Source of the DNA: Microbispora oryzae
GTDB lineage: Bacteria; Actinomycetota; Actinomycetes; Streptosporangiales; Streptosporangiaceae
Assembly (NCBI RefSeq): GCF_017896165.1
Contig: NZ_JAFCNB010000005.1
Span: 124,001-188,000 of the forward strand
Direction: 5' to 3'
DNA length: 64,000 nucleotides
Position 1 is the first letter of the stretch. Every line of letters begins with the position of its first letter. The position numbers were made by a program, and so were the translations under genes. Positions 15,877 to 23,584 of the stretch are shown one piece after another. The notes beneath the pieces were generated by a model. It made no database searches. It saw only the letters and a list, made by a program, of their open reading frames with translations, and was not told the DNA's origin.

Positions 15877-16024
15877 GGGGGTTGGTCTCCTCGATGGGGG
15901 TGGTCGGGGTGGCGTCCCAGGCGCAGAGGCCGCTGGTGGTGCCCGGGAACGCGAGAGGGCCGGCGGGTTCGATCGCCCCGCTCGTGGTGCTCGGGTAGGC
16001 CCACGGGATGACGGGATCAGCCAT
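15869..16024 (-). CDS. Small hypothetical protein with internal repeat
   Basis: 51 residues, ATG 16024 to TGA 15869-15871. It has two related segments, YPSTTSGAIEP and FPGTTSGLCAW, and the tail IEETNPHA from the shared junction. The start overlaps the end of the previous gene and the stop overlaps the next ATG, so translation is coupled throughout. No family recognised. Confidence 0.5.
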   Translation of the reverse strand: MADPVIPWAYPSTTSGAIEPAGPLAFPGTTSGLCAWDATPTTPIEETNPHA

Positions 16025-16382
16025 GCCGGCCCCCTGCCGCGGTGGGGACGAACTGCTGGCGGTTGATGTCCCACGTCAAGCGGCCCTGCGCCGCCTCCTG
16101 GTAGAGGCGGTTCAGGTCGAGCACCGCCTCCGAATGATCAGGCGGGCACGGGATGAACCCCTCGTAGGGCACGAAGTACGCCCACCAGCCGAAGCGCTCG
16201 CATTCGTCCTTGCCGGGCCAGCGCCCGGTCCAGATGGAGAACAGCTCGGCGCCCTCGTGGGCATGGCAGGTGAGGCGTTGGAAGCCGCAGACGGGGCAGC
16301 GGGCCACGTCGCAGCCGAGATGGTGCGGCGCACCCGGTGTCACGCCGCAGTCGGGGCAATCAGGCAGGCGCTGGTCACCCAT
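16017..16382 (-). CDS. Zinc-finger protein common in actinomycete mobile elements
   Basis: 121 residues from ATG 16382 (overlap with the previous stop). Paired ligands CPDCGVTPGAPHHLGCDVARCPVCG and CHAHEG precede WTGRWPGKDECERFGWW and a C-terminal helical part (EAVLDLNRLYQEAAQGRLTWDIN). I know close versions from many Streptomyces plasmids and prophages where the role is unassigned. Zinc binding is clear by pattern. Confidence 0.65.
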   Translation of the reverse strand: MGDQRLPDCPDCGVTPGAPHHLGCDVARCPVCGFQRLTCHAHEGAELFSIWTGRWPGKDECERFGWWAYFVPYEGFIPCPPDHSEAVLDLNRLYQEAAQGRLTWDINRQQFVPTAAGGRHG

Positions 16383-17376
16383 TGCCGCCTCCGGTCTGCT
16401 CCTCGGAGGCGGCACCGGCACCGTCGAGGGTGTTGTGGAGCTCGCGTTGGATGGTGTTGATGGGGCGGGCGGCGGCCTCGCCGTACGTGGCTTCCAGCCC
16501 TTGGGCCATGCCCGTGAGGATGTTGGCCAGAACGCGGATGTTGTTGAGGGCGGCCTCGGCCTGTTCGGCGAGGCGGATCGTCTCCTCGTGGATCGCCCGT
16601 TCCTGGCTGATCAGGTCGTTGAGGTCGTCGGCGGACTCTCGGAGGCGGTCCCGCTCGGCTTCCGCCCGGATGCGGCGGCCCACCTCCGCGCCGTGCGCCT
16701 CCCGCTCCTCATGCAGCTCGCGGAGGGCGATCTGCTCACGGCGGCGGTACAGCTCAGCCCCCGCCGCGTCCAGCGCGGCGAACTCGGCCCGCCGCTCGGC
16801 CTTCTCAGCGCGCTGCACGGCGGCGGCCAGTTCGTCGTCACGGATGGCCAGCAAGGCGTCAAGGTGATCGGCTATGCCCCGCTGTGGCGTGAGGGAGCGG
16901 GAGAGCGCGTCGGCGTACCGGCGGCGGAGCCCGCCATGCTCACCACCATGCGAGCTAGCAAGCTGGTGAGCATCCTCCGCGAGCACGGCGGCGCAGACCT
17001 CGGCGGCCTCGTTGCAAGTGACCCCCCAGAACTGTGTGCAGCCGTCCCCGGCGACGAGCTGGACGCTCATCGTGCGGTCAACACGGTCGGCGGGGTCCGG
17101 GTCGGCGAGCTCGTCCGTCGACCGGCCCTCGACCATGCGCGAGGCTGGGCGGGTGAAAGCAGCGGCGAGAGCCTCAGCCATGCGGCTACGAAGACGGTCC
17201 ACCTCGCTGTCCGGCCGCTCCGCGAGGTCGGCACGGCGGACCACCGCCAGGCCAGCCACGCCCAGTGCTGCCTCAACGACCTTCCGGGCAAGGGCCTCGT
17301 CTGACTCACTGCTGAGGATCTCCTCCGCCAGCACGCGGGCGGCGGCTTGTAGGGCTTCCTGCGGAATGTCAGGCAT
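16375..17376 (-). CDS. Long coiled-coil protein
   Basis: 333 residues. Residues 1-110 are helical (EALQAAARVLAEEIL, EVDRLRSRMAEALAAAF). A short segment with CTQFWGVTCNEAAEVCAAVL follows, then an uninterrupted heptad-rich stretch from about 165 to 300 (ELAAAVQRAEKAERRAEFAALD, ELHEEREAHGAEVGRR), typical of coiled coil. No catalytic motif. It starts 7 bp inside a 23-codon leader peptide gene with a consensus Shine-Dalgarno, so its expression may depend on that leader. Confidence 0.6.
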   Translation of the reverse strand: MPDIPQEALQAAARVLAEEILSSESDEALARKVVEAALGVAGLAVVRRADLAERPDSEVDRLRSRMAEALAAAFTRPASRMVEGRSTDELADPDPADRVDRTMSVQLVAGDGCTQFWGVTCNEAAEVCAAVLAEDAHQLASSHGGEHGGLRRRYADALSRSLTPQRGIADHLDALLAIRDDELAAAVQRAEKAERRAEFAALDAAGAELYRRREQIALRELHEEREAHGAEVGRRIRAEAERDRLRESADDLNDLISQERAIHEETIRLAEQAEAALNNIRVLANILTGMAQGLEATYGEAAARPINTIQRELHNTLDGAGAASEEQTGGGNG

Positions 17377-17440
17377 CGAGTACGTCTCCGATCTTCGCGT
17401 CGCATTTGTCCAGCAGTCGCAGACACGTGTTGCCGGGCAT
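17369..17440 (-). CDS. Possible leader peptide (23 residues)
   Basis: ATG 17440 follows AGGAGG at ideal spacing, the best Shine-Dalgarno in this stretch. The peptide begins MPGNTCLRLLDKCDAKIG and its stop overlaps the start of the coiled-coil gene. It may serve translational coupling. Confidence 0.45.
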   Translation of the reverse strand: MPGNTCLRLLDKCDAKIGDVLDA

Positions 17441-17530
17441 CGAACCTCCTAGCTCTTTACTGGCTGGTAGCTTGTGGGAACTTCCATTCCCGTGGGTGAT
17501 CCCGGGCGGCGGTGACACAGCGTGATCCGG

Positions 17531-17719
17531 TCACTGGGCGGCTCCACGTTCGGCCTCGACGGGCTTGACGGCGCGCGCCACCCGGATGTCGGCGACGAGC
17601 ACGACGGCGTTGATCGCGAAGGAGGCGAACCACATGGCGGCCAAGACGGCTTCACCCCGAAAGGCGTGCCCGACCAGCATGAGCACGGACAGGGCGACGA
17701 TGGTCACACGTAGCTTCAT
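17531..17719 (-). CDS. Small membrane protein
   Basis: 62 residues from ATG 17719 (GGAGAAG upstream). Two hydrophobic segments (VTIVALSVLMLVGHAF and VLAAMWFASFAINAVVLVADI) joined by a short charged turn, then a charged tail. Two such proteins stand together here (also 17781), separated by a hairpin. No family recognised. Confidence 0.6.
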   Translation of the reverse strand: MKLRVTIVALSVLMLVGHAFRGEAVLAAMWFASFAINAVVLVADIRVARAVKPVEAERGAAQ

Positions 17720-17749
17720 GGGCTTCTCCTTCGTGGGTTTCAAGGCGGC

Positions 17750-17770
17750 GGGCCCGCAGACCGCGGGCCC
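17750..17770 (-). terminator. GC hairpin between two small membrane-protein genes
   Basis: Perfect 8-bp stem GGGCCCGC / GCGGGCCC with AGACC loop. Confidence 0.55.
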
Positions 17771-17780
17771 ACCGGGGTTG

Positions 17781-18032
17781 TCACGCGGGCTCGCTTCCCT
17801 GCGCGGCGTAGTGCGCTTCGGCCACCTTCAGCTGCCGGACCGCCCGGGCCTTGCCGACCACCACGTAGATGCCGGTCACGAACGCCGCCGCCCACACGAG
17901 GGACCAGACGAGGTCACCGGCGGCGGCGTGATCGGCGAGCATCAGCGCCGGCAGGACCACAAGGAACCAGAAGTCGCCCACGACGAGGGCTCGGATGAGC
18001 TTCATCGCGCGCAGCATGCGAAAGGTCTTCAC
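17781..18032 (-). CDS. Small membrane protein
   Basis: 83 residues from GTG 18032, overlapping the previous stop (GTGA). Two transmembrane segments (ALVVGDFWFLVVLPALMLA and LVWSLVWAAAFVTGIYVVV) followed by a basic and helical tail. No holin signature, and it is far from any lysis gene, so I do not call it a holin. Confidence 0.6.
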   Translation of the reverse strand: MKTFRMLRAMKLIRALVVGDFWFLVVLPALMLADHAAAGDLVWSLVWAAAFVTGIYVVVGKARAVRQLKVAEAHYAAQGSEPA

Positions 18033-18742
18033 AGGGTCGGGCCTTCCTCGTGTTCGGGGGTTGTCTCCCAGGTCATGGATGCGACGTTCCGGCGGGCCGC
18101 CTTCGGGCAGTCGGGGTTCCAGCACGCCGCAGGGCAGGTGCACGGGAAGCCGTCAGCGGCCTTCGCCCCGTCCTCGCAGTAGTCGCAACCTGCGCCCTGG
18201 GTGGTGGCTGGAGCCTTGACGAGTCCGGTGGCGATCAACGCGCGAGCGATCGCCTCCGGGGCGTCCTTCGCGTAGTGCTCGCGTAGGTCCGGTTCAACCT
18301 CGTCTACGAGCCGGGCGATCTCCCGCACGGCCGGGGACGGGTCTGCCTGCTCCGCCTGCTCGTACTCGCGGGCCCGGAAGGCGGCATGAGCCAGGTGCGA
18401 GGCCGGTGACAGTGCGTCCTGCCAGTTCAGCCCCACCAGGAAGGCGAAATCGATCGCGTCGCGGACGACCTTGATCCGCAGCCCGGTGCTGTGCTCCACC
18501 TCGTCGCGGCCGGTCGGCCAGTCCGGGGGAGGCACGACGAGCTGGCCGAGGCCTGCGGCGGCCAGGAGCGCTCGGGCGACGTCGCCGACCTGTGTGGCGG
18601 GGATCTCTGCCCCGGTCGGGGCGGTGACCTTCACGCAGGGGGCCGGGATGGTGGCGCCGCAGGTGGTGGTGACGGGGCCGGTCGTGGGGTGCACGGCGAG
18701 TTTGTCGCCGCGGGCGTCTTCGTAGACGTACGGCTCAGCCAC
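18029..18742 (-). CDS. Hypothetical protein with Cys-rich C-terminus
   Basis: 237 residues from GTG 18742. The N-terminal part has VTAPTGAEIPATQVGDVARALLAAAGL. The middle is helical (LRIKVVRDAIDFAFLVGLNWQDALSPASHLAHAAFRAREYE). The C-terminus holds CDYCEDG, CTCPAACWNPDCP, a zinc-type cluster. GTGA overlap with the preceding gene. No family recognised. Confidence 0.55.
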   Translation of the reverse strand: MAEPYVYEDARGDKLAVHPTTGPVTTTCGATIPAPCVKVTAPTGAEIPATQVGDVARALLAAAGLGQLVVPPPDWPTGRDEVEHSTGLRIKVVRDAIDFAFLVGLNWQDALSPASHLAHAAFRAREYEQAEQADPSPAVREIARLVDEVEPDLREHYAKDAPEAIARALIATGLVKAPATTQGAGCDYCEDGAKAADGFPCTCPAACWNPDCPKAARRNVASMTWETTPEHEEGPTL

Positions 18743-19199
18743 GGCGGGCCGCCTCCTCGGCCGGGCCGACTTCCGGCCCGTCGAGCCAGACGACGCGGGT
18801 GAGGCCGCCGTGCCCGTGCACGTGGACGGCGTGGGCGAGGTCCTGCCAGAACACGACAGACGGCTTGTCGCCCCGCCAGCGGATCGAGACGGTGCCGTCC
18901 GGCCACAGCACGCCGTCGGCCACGACCCCAGTCCCCGAGACGCCGGTGACGTCCACCTGGCGGACGAGCTGGAACCGCAGCGGCCGGGTGTCGTCGCGCT
19001 CAACCGGGGTCTCCTGGTCGGCGAGGCCGTCGATCACGTCGGCTGCCGTGGCGTAGAACGCAGCGTACTCGCGGGCCTCGTCTGGGGTGAGGTCGTCCGG
19101 GCCGTTCATCGGGACGAAGATCTGGACGCGGCCGTTGCTGATCCAGCCGCGTCGGTGGACCTCGGCTGCGTCGAGGCGGGGCAGGATGATCGGGTTCAT
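18735..19199 (-). CDS. Hypothetical protein
   Basis: 154 residues from ATG 19199. Beta-rich with GRVQIFVPMNGPDDLTPDEAREYAAFYATAADVIDG, LRFQLVRQVDVTGVSGTGVVADGVLWPDGTVSIRWRGDKPSVVFWQDL and a final VVWLDG. The repeated strand-turn-strand pattern suggests a small sandwich around a helical insert. Common in actinophages, function unknown. First gene after a 73-bp gap. Confidence 0.55.
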   Translation of the reverse strand: MNPIILPRLDAAEVHRRGWISNGRVQIFVPMNGPDDLTPDEAREYAAFYATAADVIDGLADQETPVERDDTRPLRFQLVRQVDVTGVSGTGVVADGVLWPDGTVSIRWRGDKPSVVFWQDLAHAVHVHGHGGLTRVVWLDGPEVGPAEEAARRG

Positions 19200-19272
19200 C
19201 GGGGCTTCTCTCTTGGTCAAGTGGGATGGGGGTTGGTTTCGGCGGCGCATCGTCATGCGCCACGAGGGGCGC

Positions 19273-19545
19273 TCATGACGCATCTCCCGGTGCGACGAGG
19301 GGATCGAAGCGCCTGCGCAGCCTCCACCGGTGCCCGCACTTCGCGTTGTCGCAGACGGCATCGATGCCTACCGTCCGGCTGTTGTCGTCCATCACGGCCG
19401 GCATGTTCAGCGCCTTGCGGTCCCGGGGACGGACAACGCCGTCCGCGTCGATGACTGCGAGGCCCCAGTCGAGGAAGCCTTCGACGACCTCGACGACCGC
19501 GGCGGGCGATCCGCAGCGGGTGCATGCGAGCGGCTTCGCGGCCAT
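19273..19545 (-). CDS. Small zinc-ribbon protein
   Basis: 90 residues. CTRCGSPA at residue 8 and CDNAKCGHRWRLRRR near 65 form a probable zinc ribbon around a beta region (DWGLAVIDADGVVRPRDRKALNM). TGATG overlap with the gene before it. Confidence 0.55.
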   Translation of the reverse strand: MAAKPLACTRCGSPAAVVEVVEGFLDWGLAVIDADGVVRPRDRKALNMPAVMDDNSRTVGIDAVCDNAKCGHRWRLRRRFDPLVAPGDAS

Positions 19546-20336
19546 CAGGCCTCGCCTCCGCTCGTGACGGCGGCGATTTGCTGCGGGACGATCTGGGAGA
19601 GCCAGCCCGGCCACGCGGCGCGGACCGCGTTGTCGAGCGCGGCGGCGAGGCGCTCCCCCACGGCGCCTTCGCGGCCGGCGGTCTCCGCGACGAGGCCGAC
19701 GACGGCGAGGAGGAGGGCGTCGGCGGTGCGGCGGATCACCTCCGCCAGCTGCTGCCCCGTCTGCTCGGCGAGCCGGACCTGAGCCTCCGCGATGCCCATG
19801 TCGTGCGCGGTCTTCGCGTACCGGACGACGCGGTCGCGTTCCTGCCCTTCCAGCGTGGTGAGGGCGCGGGCGGCTTCCCCGGTGACGTAGATCCCGATGT
19901 CCTTGACCGCGCCGTGGGTGTGGCCGACGAGGCCGGCGCCGGGGCCGAGCTCCGGGTCTCCCCCGCCGAGCCCGGCCGGGCCGCCGGCCGCGTCCTGGTC
20001 CTGGGCGGTGGTGAACTGCCGCTCGAGCAGGCTCGCGTACAGGTGGGCGCGGAGCCACGACATCTGCAGCATGCCGAGCACGGCTTCGGTATGCGAGATC
20101 ACCGGCCGGCCGGACAACGCGGACCACGCCGTGACGGCCTCGCCCTTCGCCTTCAGGAGCTCCGTCGACTGCCCGCCGTGGTTCCGGCACACCTTCGTTC
20201 CGCGGATCGCGGAGGCGTGACAGTGGTCGCCGGGGCGCCGCTTGGAGCGCTTTGTGCACTCCCAGCGCTTGTGCTCCTCGCACCAACGGGCCCCGGCTTG
20301 CCTCATGAGGTCGTCGCTGCTCAAGGGGTTAGTCAC
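19545..20336 (-). CDS. HGG-motif protein, possible terminase small subunit-like
   Basis: 263 residues from GTG 20336 (GTGA). The N-terminal 60 residues carry a Cys/His cluster (CEEHKRWECTKRSKRR, CHASAIRGTKVCRNHGGQS) seen in many phage proteins, sometimes annotated as small terminase or HNH-like. The rest is helical (RVVRYAKTAHDMGIAEAQVRLAEQTGQQLAEVIRRTADALLLAVVGLV), as in small terminases. Its place in the early region rather than beside the large subunit makes a packaging role uncertain. Confidence 0.5.
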   Translation of the reverse strand: MTNPLSSDDLMRQAGARWCEEHKRWECTKRSKRRPGDHCHASAIRGTKVCRNHGGQSTELLKAKGEAVTAWSALSGRPVISHTEAVLGMLQMSWLRAHLYASLLERQFTTAQDQDAAGGPAGLGGGDPELGPGAGLVGHTHGAVKDIGIYVTGEAARALTTLEGQERDRVVRYAKTAHDMGIAEAQVRLAEQTGQQLAEVIRRTADALLLAVVGLVAETAGREGAVGERLAAALDNAVRAAWPGWLSQIVPQQIAAVTSGGEA

Positions 20337-20626
20337 GAGTGGTGTCCTGGGGGAAGTCGCGGGCCTTGATCTTGGCCGGTGAAGCGATACCGGGTGCTCA
20401 CGCGGTAGCCGTTCGTGGGGTCGGGCTGCCTTATGACGTCGACGAGCTTCTCGGCTTCGAGATGCGCGAGGGATCTGCGCGCCGATGTGGTTCCGAGGGC
20501 CAGGACGCGGCCGAGTTCGAACGCCGTGAACGAGGTCGTGGGGTGCGCGGCCAGGTGCTCGCGGATGAGCGTCCGCGCGCGCTCGCGCAGCTCGCGCAGC
20601 TCGCGGTGGGTGTGGGTCACGCCCAT
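20333..20626 (-). CDS. Winged-helix DNA-binding protein
   Basis: 97 residues with GGGAGGA upstream. Helices LRELRERARTLIREHLAAHP and TAFELGRVLALGTTSARRSLAHLEAEKLVDVIRQ form a typical winged helix with the wing at TNGYRVSTRYRFTG. Likely a transcription regulator or replication accessory; the target is not known. Confidence 0.65.
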   Translation of the reverse strand: MGVTHTHRELRELRERARTLIREHLAAHPTTSFTAFELGRVLALGTTSARRSLAHLEAEKLVDVIRQPDPTNGYRVSTRYRFTGQDQGPRLPPGHHS

Positions 20627-20629
20627 TGG

Positions 20630-21067
20630 TCAGTCCTCCCTGGGGGTGATGAAGAGATGGCGGGCGGCGGCGAGGGGTGAGCCGAGCTCGTCGATGGCCT
20701 CCGCGAGGAGGGCGAGCACCTGCGTCTCGCTCAGGCCGTCGGCGCGGCATGGCGGGCGTTCGTCCGCGCCGAGTGGCGGCGCGGCGGGGATGTCCTCGTC
20801 GGGTTCGGCGACGGGGCGGGGTCCCCGCCACCCGGCGGCGGGCGCGGCGTCCGGCGCGCTGGCGGTCGGGGCCGGCCCGGTGCGGGTCGACGGCGGAGAC
20901 GTGGAGGGCTCGGCCGGGGCTTCGTCGTCGGGGTCGGGCTTGTCCGGACCGGCGAGGGCGTCGTGGGTGGCCTGGTGTTCGCGGAGCATGCGGCCGGCGG
21001 CCGCGCCGGCGGTGTGGCGGTGCGCGGCCCAGAATCGCGCCAGGTAGGCCAGCAGTCCGCGGTTCAT
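20630..21067 (-). CDS. Hypothetical protein with disordered centre
   Basis: 145 residues from ATG 21067 (ATGA overlap). Helical basic N-terminus (GLLAYLARFWAAHRHTAGAAAGRMLREHQ), a Pro/Ala/Asp-rich disordered middle, and a short C-terminal helix (ETQVLALLAEAIDELGSPLAAARHLF). No family recognised. Confidence 0.5.
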   Translation of the reverse strand: MNRGLLAYLARFWAAHRHTAGAAAGRMLREHQATHDALAGPDKPDPDDEAPAEPSTSPPSTRTGPAPTASAPDAAPAAGWRGPRPVAEPDEDIPAAPPLGADERPPCRADGLSETQVLALLAEAIDELGSPLAAARHLFITPRED

Positions 21068-21534
21068 GAGCGGCCCCAGCCGTCGTTGGCCGGGCGGTAT
21101 GCCTCGGCCGGAAGGTCCTCGCCCGTGGCGGCGGCCCACCATCCGCGGCAGACCAGGGCGCCGAGCGGCTTGCCGTCCGCCCAGGCGGTCGGGGCGTATG
21201 CGCCGTCGACGACCGGCATGCCGTGGTGGCAGTAGAACGGGTAGTCGGCCGGAGGCTTCTCGTCTTCCTCCGGGGCGCCCGGGCGGAACGCGCAGTCCCT
21301 GCACGGGGTCTTCATGACGGCGGGCGGGATCGGCGTGCGCTTCAGCTCGGCGCGGTCCCACTCGCCGAGGTCTTCCTCGTTGACGGCGCCGCGGCCGCCG
21401 CACAGCATGCACTGCAGGCCGTCGTCCCACGTCCCCGTGCCGTCGCAGGATGGGCAGACCCAGGGCAGGATCACCACGCCCTCGCTGGACGGCGGAATCT
21501 CGGGCTGCGGTCGGCCTCCACAGATGAATGTCAC
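21064..21534 (-). CDS. Zinc-finger protein with DnaJ-like CxxCxGxG
   Basis: 156 residues from GTG 21534 (AGGAGACG upstream, GTGA). CPSCDGTGTWDDGLQCMLCGGRG at about 27-49 is a DnaJ-type central zinc motif. A second cluster, TPCRDCAFRPG, precedes a C-terminal region with YCHHGMP and GALVCRGWWAA. Found in actinophages; role unknown. Confidence 0.6.
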   Translation of the reverse strand: MTFICGGRPQPEIPPSSEGVVILPWVCPSCDGTGTWDDGLQCMLCGGRGAVNEEDLGEWDRAELKRTPIPPAVMKTPCRDCAFRPGAPEEDEKPPADYPFYCHHGMPVVDGAYAPTAWADGKPLGALVCRGWWAAATGEDLPAEAYRPANDGWGRS

Positions 21535-21926
21535 GATCGTCTCCTGGCGGATCTCGTGGGCGGGGCGGCACGTCGGCGGGAGGGGTCGAAGCGGAGGACG
21601 TTGGGCGGCAGGGTCGCCTGGGGTGGGGGCGCGGCGGTCTCCGGCTGGGCGGGCGGCGCCGCCGTGGTGGTGGCCGGGGTGGGGCGCTGCTGGCAGGTCG
21701 CGACGTGCGGCACGAAACGGGCCTCCCAGGGCGCAGGCTCCGGAGCCCCCGACCCGTCCAGCGAGCGGGACCGCCACAAGCCGCCCGGGTCCTTGTAGCA
21801 GGCCTGGTTGCCTGTCTCGTCCGGGGTCGGATCCACCGCCAGGCGGCGGACCGCCGCGGTGGTGGTCCACAGGATCGGGCGGGCGCAGACCCGGCACGGC
21901 CGCAGCTCCGACGGGGCGGGGATCAT
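21531..21926 (-). CDS. Hypothetical protein with short Cys motif
   Basis: 131 residues from ATG 21926 (ATGA overlap with the previous stop). RPCRVCARPILWTTTAAVRRLAVD at the start, a central QACYKDPGGLWR and FVPHVATCQQ, then a Pro/Ala/Thr-rich disordered tail ending basic. May be a one-zinc protein. Confidence 0.5.
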   Translation of the reverse strand: MIPAPSELRPCRVCARPILWTTTAAVRRLAVDPTPDETGNQACYKDPGGLWRSRSLDGSGAPEPAPWEARFVPHVATCQQRPTPATTTAAPPAQPETAAPPPQATLPPNVLRFDPSRRRAAPPTRSARRRS

Positions 21927-22531
21927 GCGGGCTCCTCGTAGCCGCGTAAGACGGCGCGCTGAACGCCGTTGACCTCGGCCCAGTCGGCCAGCCCTGCGGC
22001 GACGAGGCGGGCGTCGTGGCCGTGCCCCGGCAGGCGACGTCCGCCGGCTGTGGTGCATGCGGATCCGATCGGGGCGCCGCAGGTCGCCCAGGGGCAGCGG
22101 ACTTGCAGGGCAGCCAGGCGGAGCGGGTCGCGGTCGGCGCCGCGCGCCTGGTCGTACTCGGAGGTGGGCCGTGCGCCGTTGCCGGGCCTGGGCAGGGCCT
22201 TCGGCAGGGCCGTGCCGTCGGCGACGAGCTTGAGCCGGACCTGCAGCTCCGCCCGGTAGGCGGGCGGGTCGTCGGTCAGCTGGGGGGCGGGCTCGGGGAT
22301 GGGGCAAGCGGCGAGGCGGAGCTCGCGGGTGTGCCGGACGCGGGTGCGGACGTGGGCGGGCATCAGCCAGTCGGTGGTGGCGGTGTAGTGCGCGACGACG
22401 GCGGCCTGGGCGTCGGCGAAGTCGAGGTCGCCGACGGCGGCCATCCACGCGATCACGTCGGCCTCGCCGACGGTGCGCCGGTCGAACGCGGCAGCGGTCG
22501 TGAGCAGGTCAATGACCTCTTCGGGCGTCAT
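21923..22531 (-). CDS. Putative replication partner of the adjacent initiator
   Basis: 202 residues. The N-terminal 75 residues (TPEEVIDLLTTAAAFDRRTVGEADVIAWMAAVGDLDFADAQAAVVAHYTATTDWLMPAHVRTR) have the layout of small N-terminal helical domains found in phage helicase-loader-like proteins (G39P type). The C-terminal part has CPWATCGAPIGSACTTAGGRRLPGHGHDAR, a zinc motif typical of actinophages. It is ATGA-coupled to the replication initiator, which supports a role in helicase loading. I saw no Walker motif. Confidence 0.55.
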   Translation of the reverse strand: MTPEEVIDLLTTAAAFDRRTVGEADVIAWMAAVGDLDFADAQAAVVAHYTATTDWLMPAHVRTRVRHTRELRLAACPIPEPAPQLTDDPPAYRAELQVRLKLVADGTALPKALPRPGNGARPTSEYDQARGADRDPLRLAALQVRCPWATCGAPIGSACTTAGGRRLPGHGHDARLVAAGLADWAEVNGVQRAVLRGYEEPA

Positions 22532-23538
22532 CGGGGAAGCTCTCCTGCGATGTTCGGGGGCGGGGATGCGGCGAACTTGGACTTCAGGGCCTGGGCCTGG
22601 GCGACGCGCTTGTCGGTGGTGGCCTGCTCAGGCGAGTCCCGGCCGCCGTTGCCGGTAGCAGCGGCGGCCTTGAGGCGCAGCTGGTCGTACTTCTCGCGCA
22701 GCGTCGGCATGCTGAGGATGTTGGAGCGCCAGAACTCGTCGTTCTGGCACCAGTCGATCGCCCGGTGGACCTGGTCTTCTGTGCGGCCGTCGCGGTCCAT
22801 GAGCAGCCGGGCGGCGTCTCGCCACGTCTTGGTGATCGTGGGGCGCTTGGAGCCGTTGGCCTCGATCCGATCGGCGAGGTGCGCGCAGACCCGCTCGACG
22901 TCTTCGCGGATCGGCTGGGTCTCCTCCTGGTCGGGCGCGTCAGCGCCGGACGAAGAGAGAGAACCTTCACCACCTACGGCGGGAGAGTTACTTCCCTTAC
23001 CCCTTACCCCTTTCCCCTGCGAAGGGTCCGGCGAAGGGTTAGCCGAAGGGATGTCGGTAGGGAAGGTGGCCTTCTCGCCCAAGTCTTCGAGGAACTCCGC
23101 GAGGACCCTTCGGGCAATCCTTGAGTCGGACTCCTCGATCGGGATCCGCTTCAGCTCCTCGGCCAGGGCCGTGCGGATCCCCGGGGACTCGATCAGCCGG
23201 GCGGCCTCCCGAGCGGACTTCATGATGTTCGGCTGCTTCCAGATGCCGTCCCGGCGGATCAGCGAACGAACGAACACCTCTTCGGTGTCCTCGTCCACGA
23301 CGATGAACGGCTTGGACGAGGTGTTGGCGAGGGCCTTGAGGTCGGCGCGGATGTCGTCGGCCGTCATGCCCTTCGCCTTGCGCGCCCACCGGCTCTCCCG
23401 CAGCGCGATCACTCCGCAGTAGGACAGGTCCGGCTGGGAGAGCAGGAAGAGGTAGAGGCGCTGGGGGCCCGGCTCCAGGTCCAGGTAGTCCTGGTCGCTC
23501 CAGATCGCCGAGAAGATCCGCGCCTCGTCGCGTGCCAT
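22528..23538 (-). CDS. Phage replication initiation protein
   Basis: 336 residues from ATG 23538 (GGAG 11 nt upstream; an upstream ATG at 23604 lies in the promoter). The N-terminus (MARDEARIFSAIWSDQDYLDLEPGPQRLYLFLLSQPDLSYCGV) is the winged-helix replisome-organiser pattern common in actinophages, followed by LRESRWARKAKGMTADDIRADLKAL and SLIRRDGIWKQPNIMKSA. A Pro/Gly/Lys linker at about 170-215 is coded by the iteron-like DNA. The C-terminal part is helical and DnaD-like (WRDAARLLMDRDGRTEDQVHRAIDW). It probably binds the origin inside its own gene and recruits a helicase loader. First gene of the leftward replication block. Confidence 0.72.
   Translation of the reverse strand: MARDEARIFSAIWSDQDYLDLEPGPQRLYLFLLSQPDLSYCGVIALRESRWARKAKGMTADDIRADLKALANTSSKPFIVVDEDTEEVFVRSLIRRDGIWKQPNIMKSAREAARLIESPGIRTALAEELKRIPIEESDSRIARRVLAEFLEDLGEKATFPTDIPSANPSPDPSQGKGVRGKGSNSPAVGGEGSLSSSGADAPDQEETQPIREDVERVCAHLADRIEANGSKRPTITKTWRDAARLLMDRDGRTEDQVHRAIDWCQNDEFWRSNILSMPTLREKYDQLRLKAAAATGNGGRDSPEQATTDKRVAQAQALKSKFAASPPPNIAGELPR
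22991..23050. other. Iteron-like tract inside the initiator gene, candidate origin
   Basis: Three direct repeats of [G/C]CGAAGGG start at 23019, 23031 and 23043, exactly 12 bp apart. Just left of them (22991-23016) is a C/T-rich tract built from repeated CTTACCCC-type units. Both encode the flexible linker of the initiator, so the bases are free to serve as an origin, as in lambda-type phages. Confidence 0.4.
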
Positions 23539-23584
23539 GTGGTTCGCTGCTCCGATCCCCGGTTCGTACAGGTGGTCGAGTCCG

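Noticed and set aside
17531..18032. Holin pair
   Set aside because: Two small two-helix proteins, but they lie in the early region with no endolysin nearby.
22991..23050. Frameshift or error in the initiator gene because of low-complexity DNA
   Set aside because: The frame continues cleanly on both sides and the linker is normal for such proteins.
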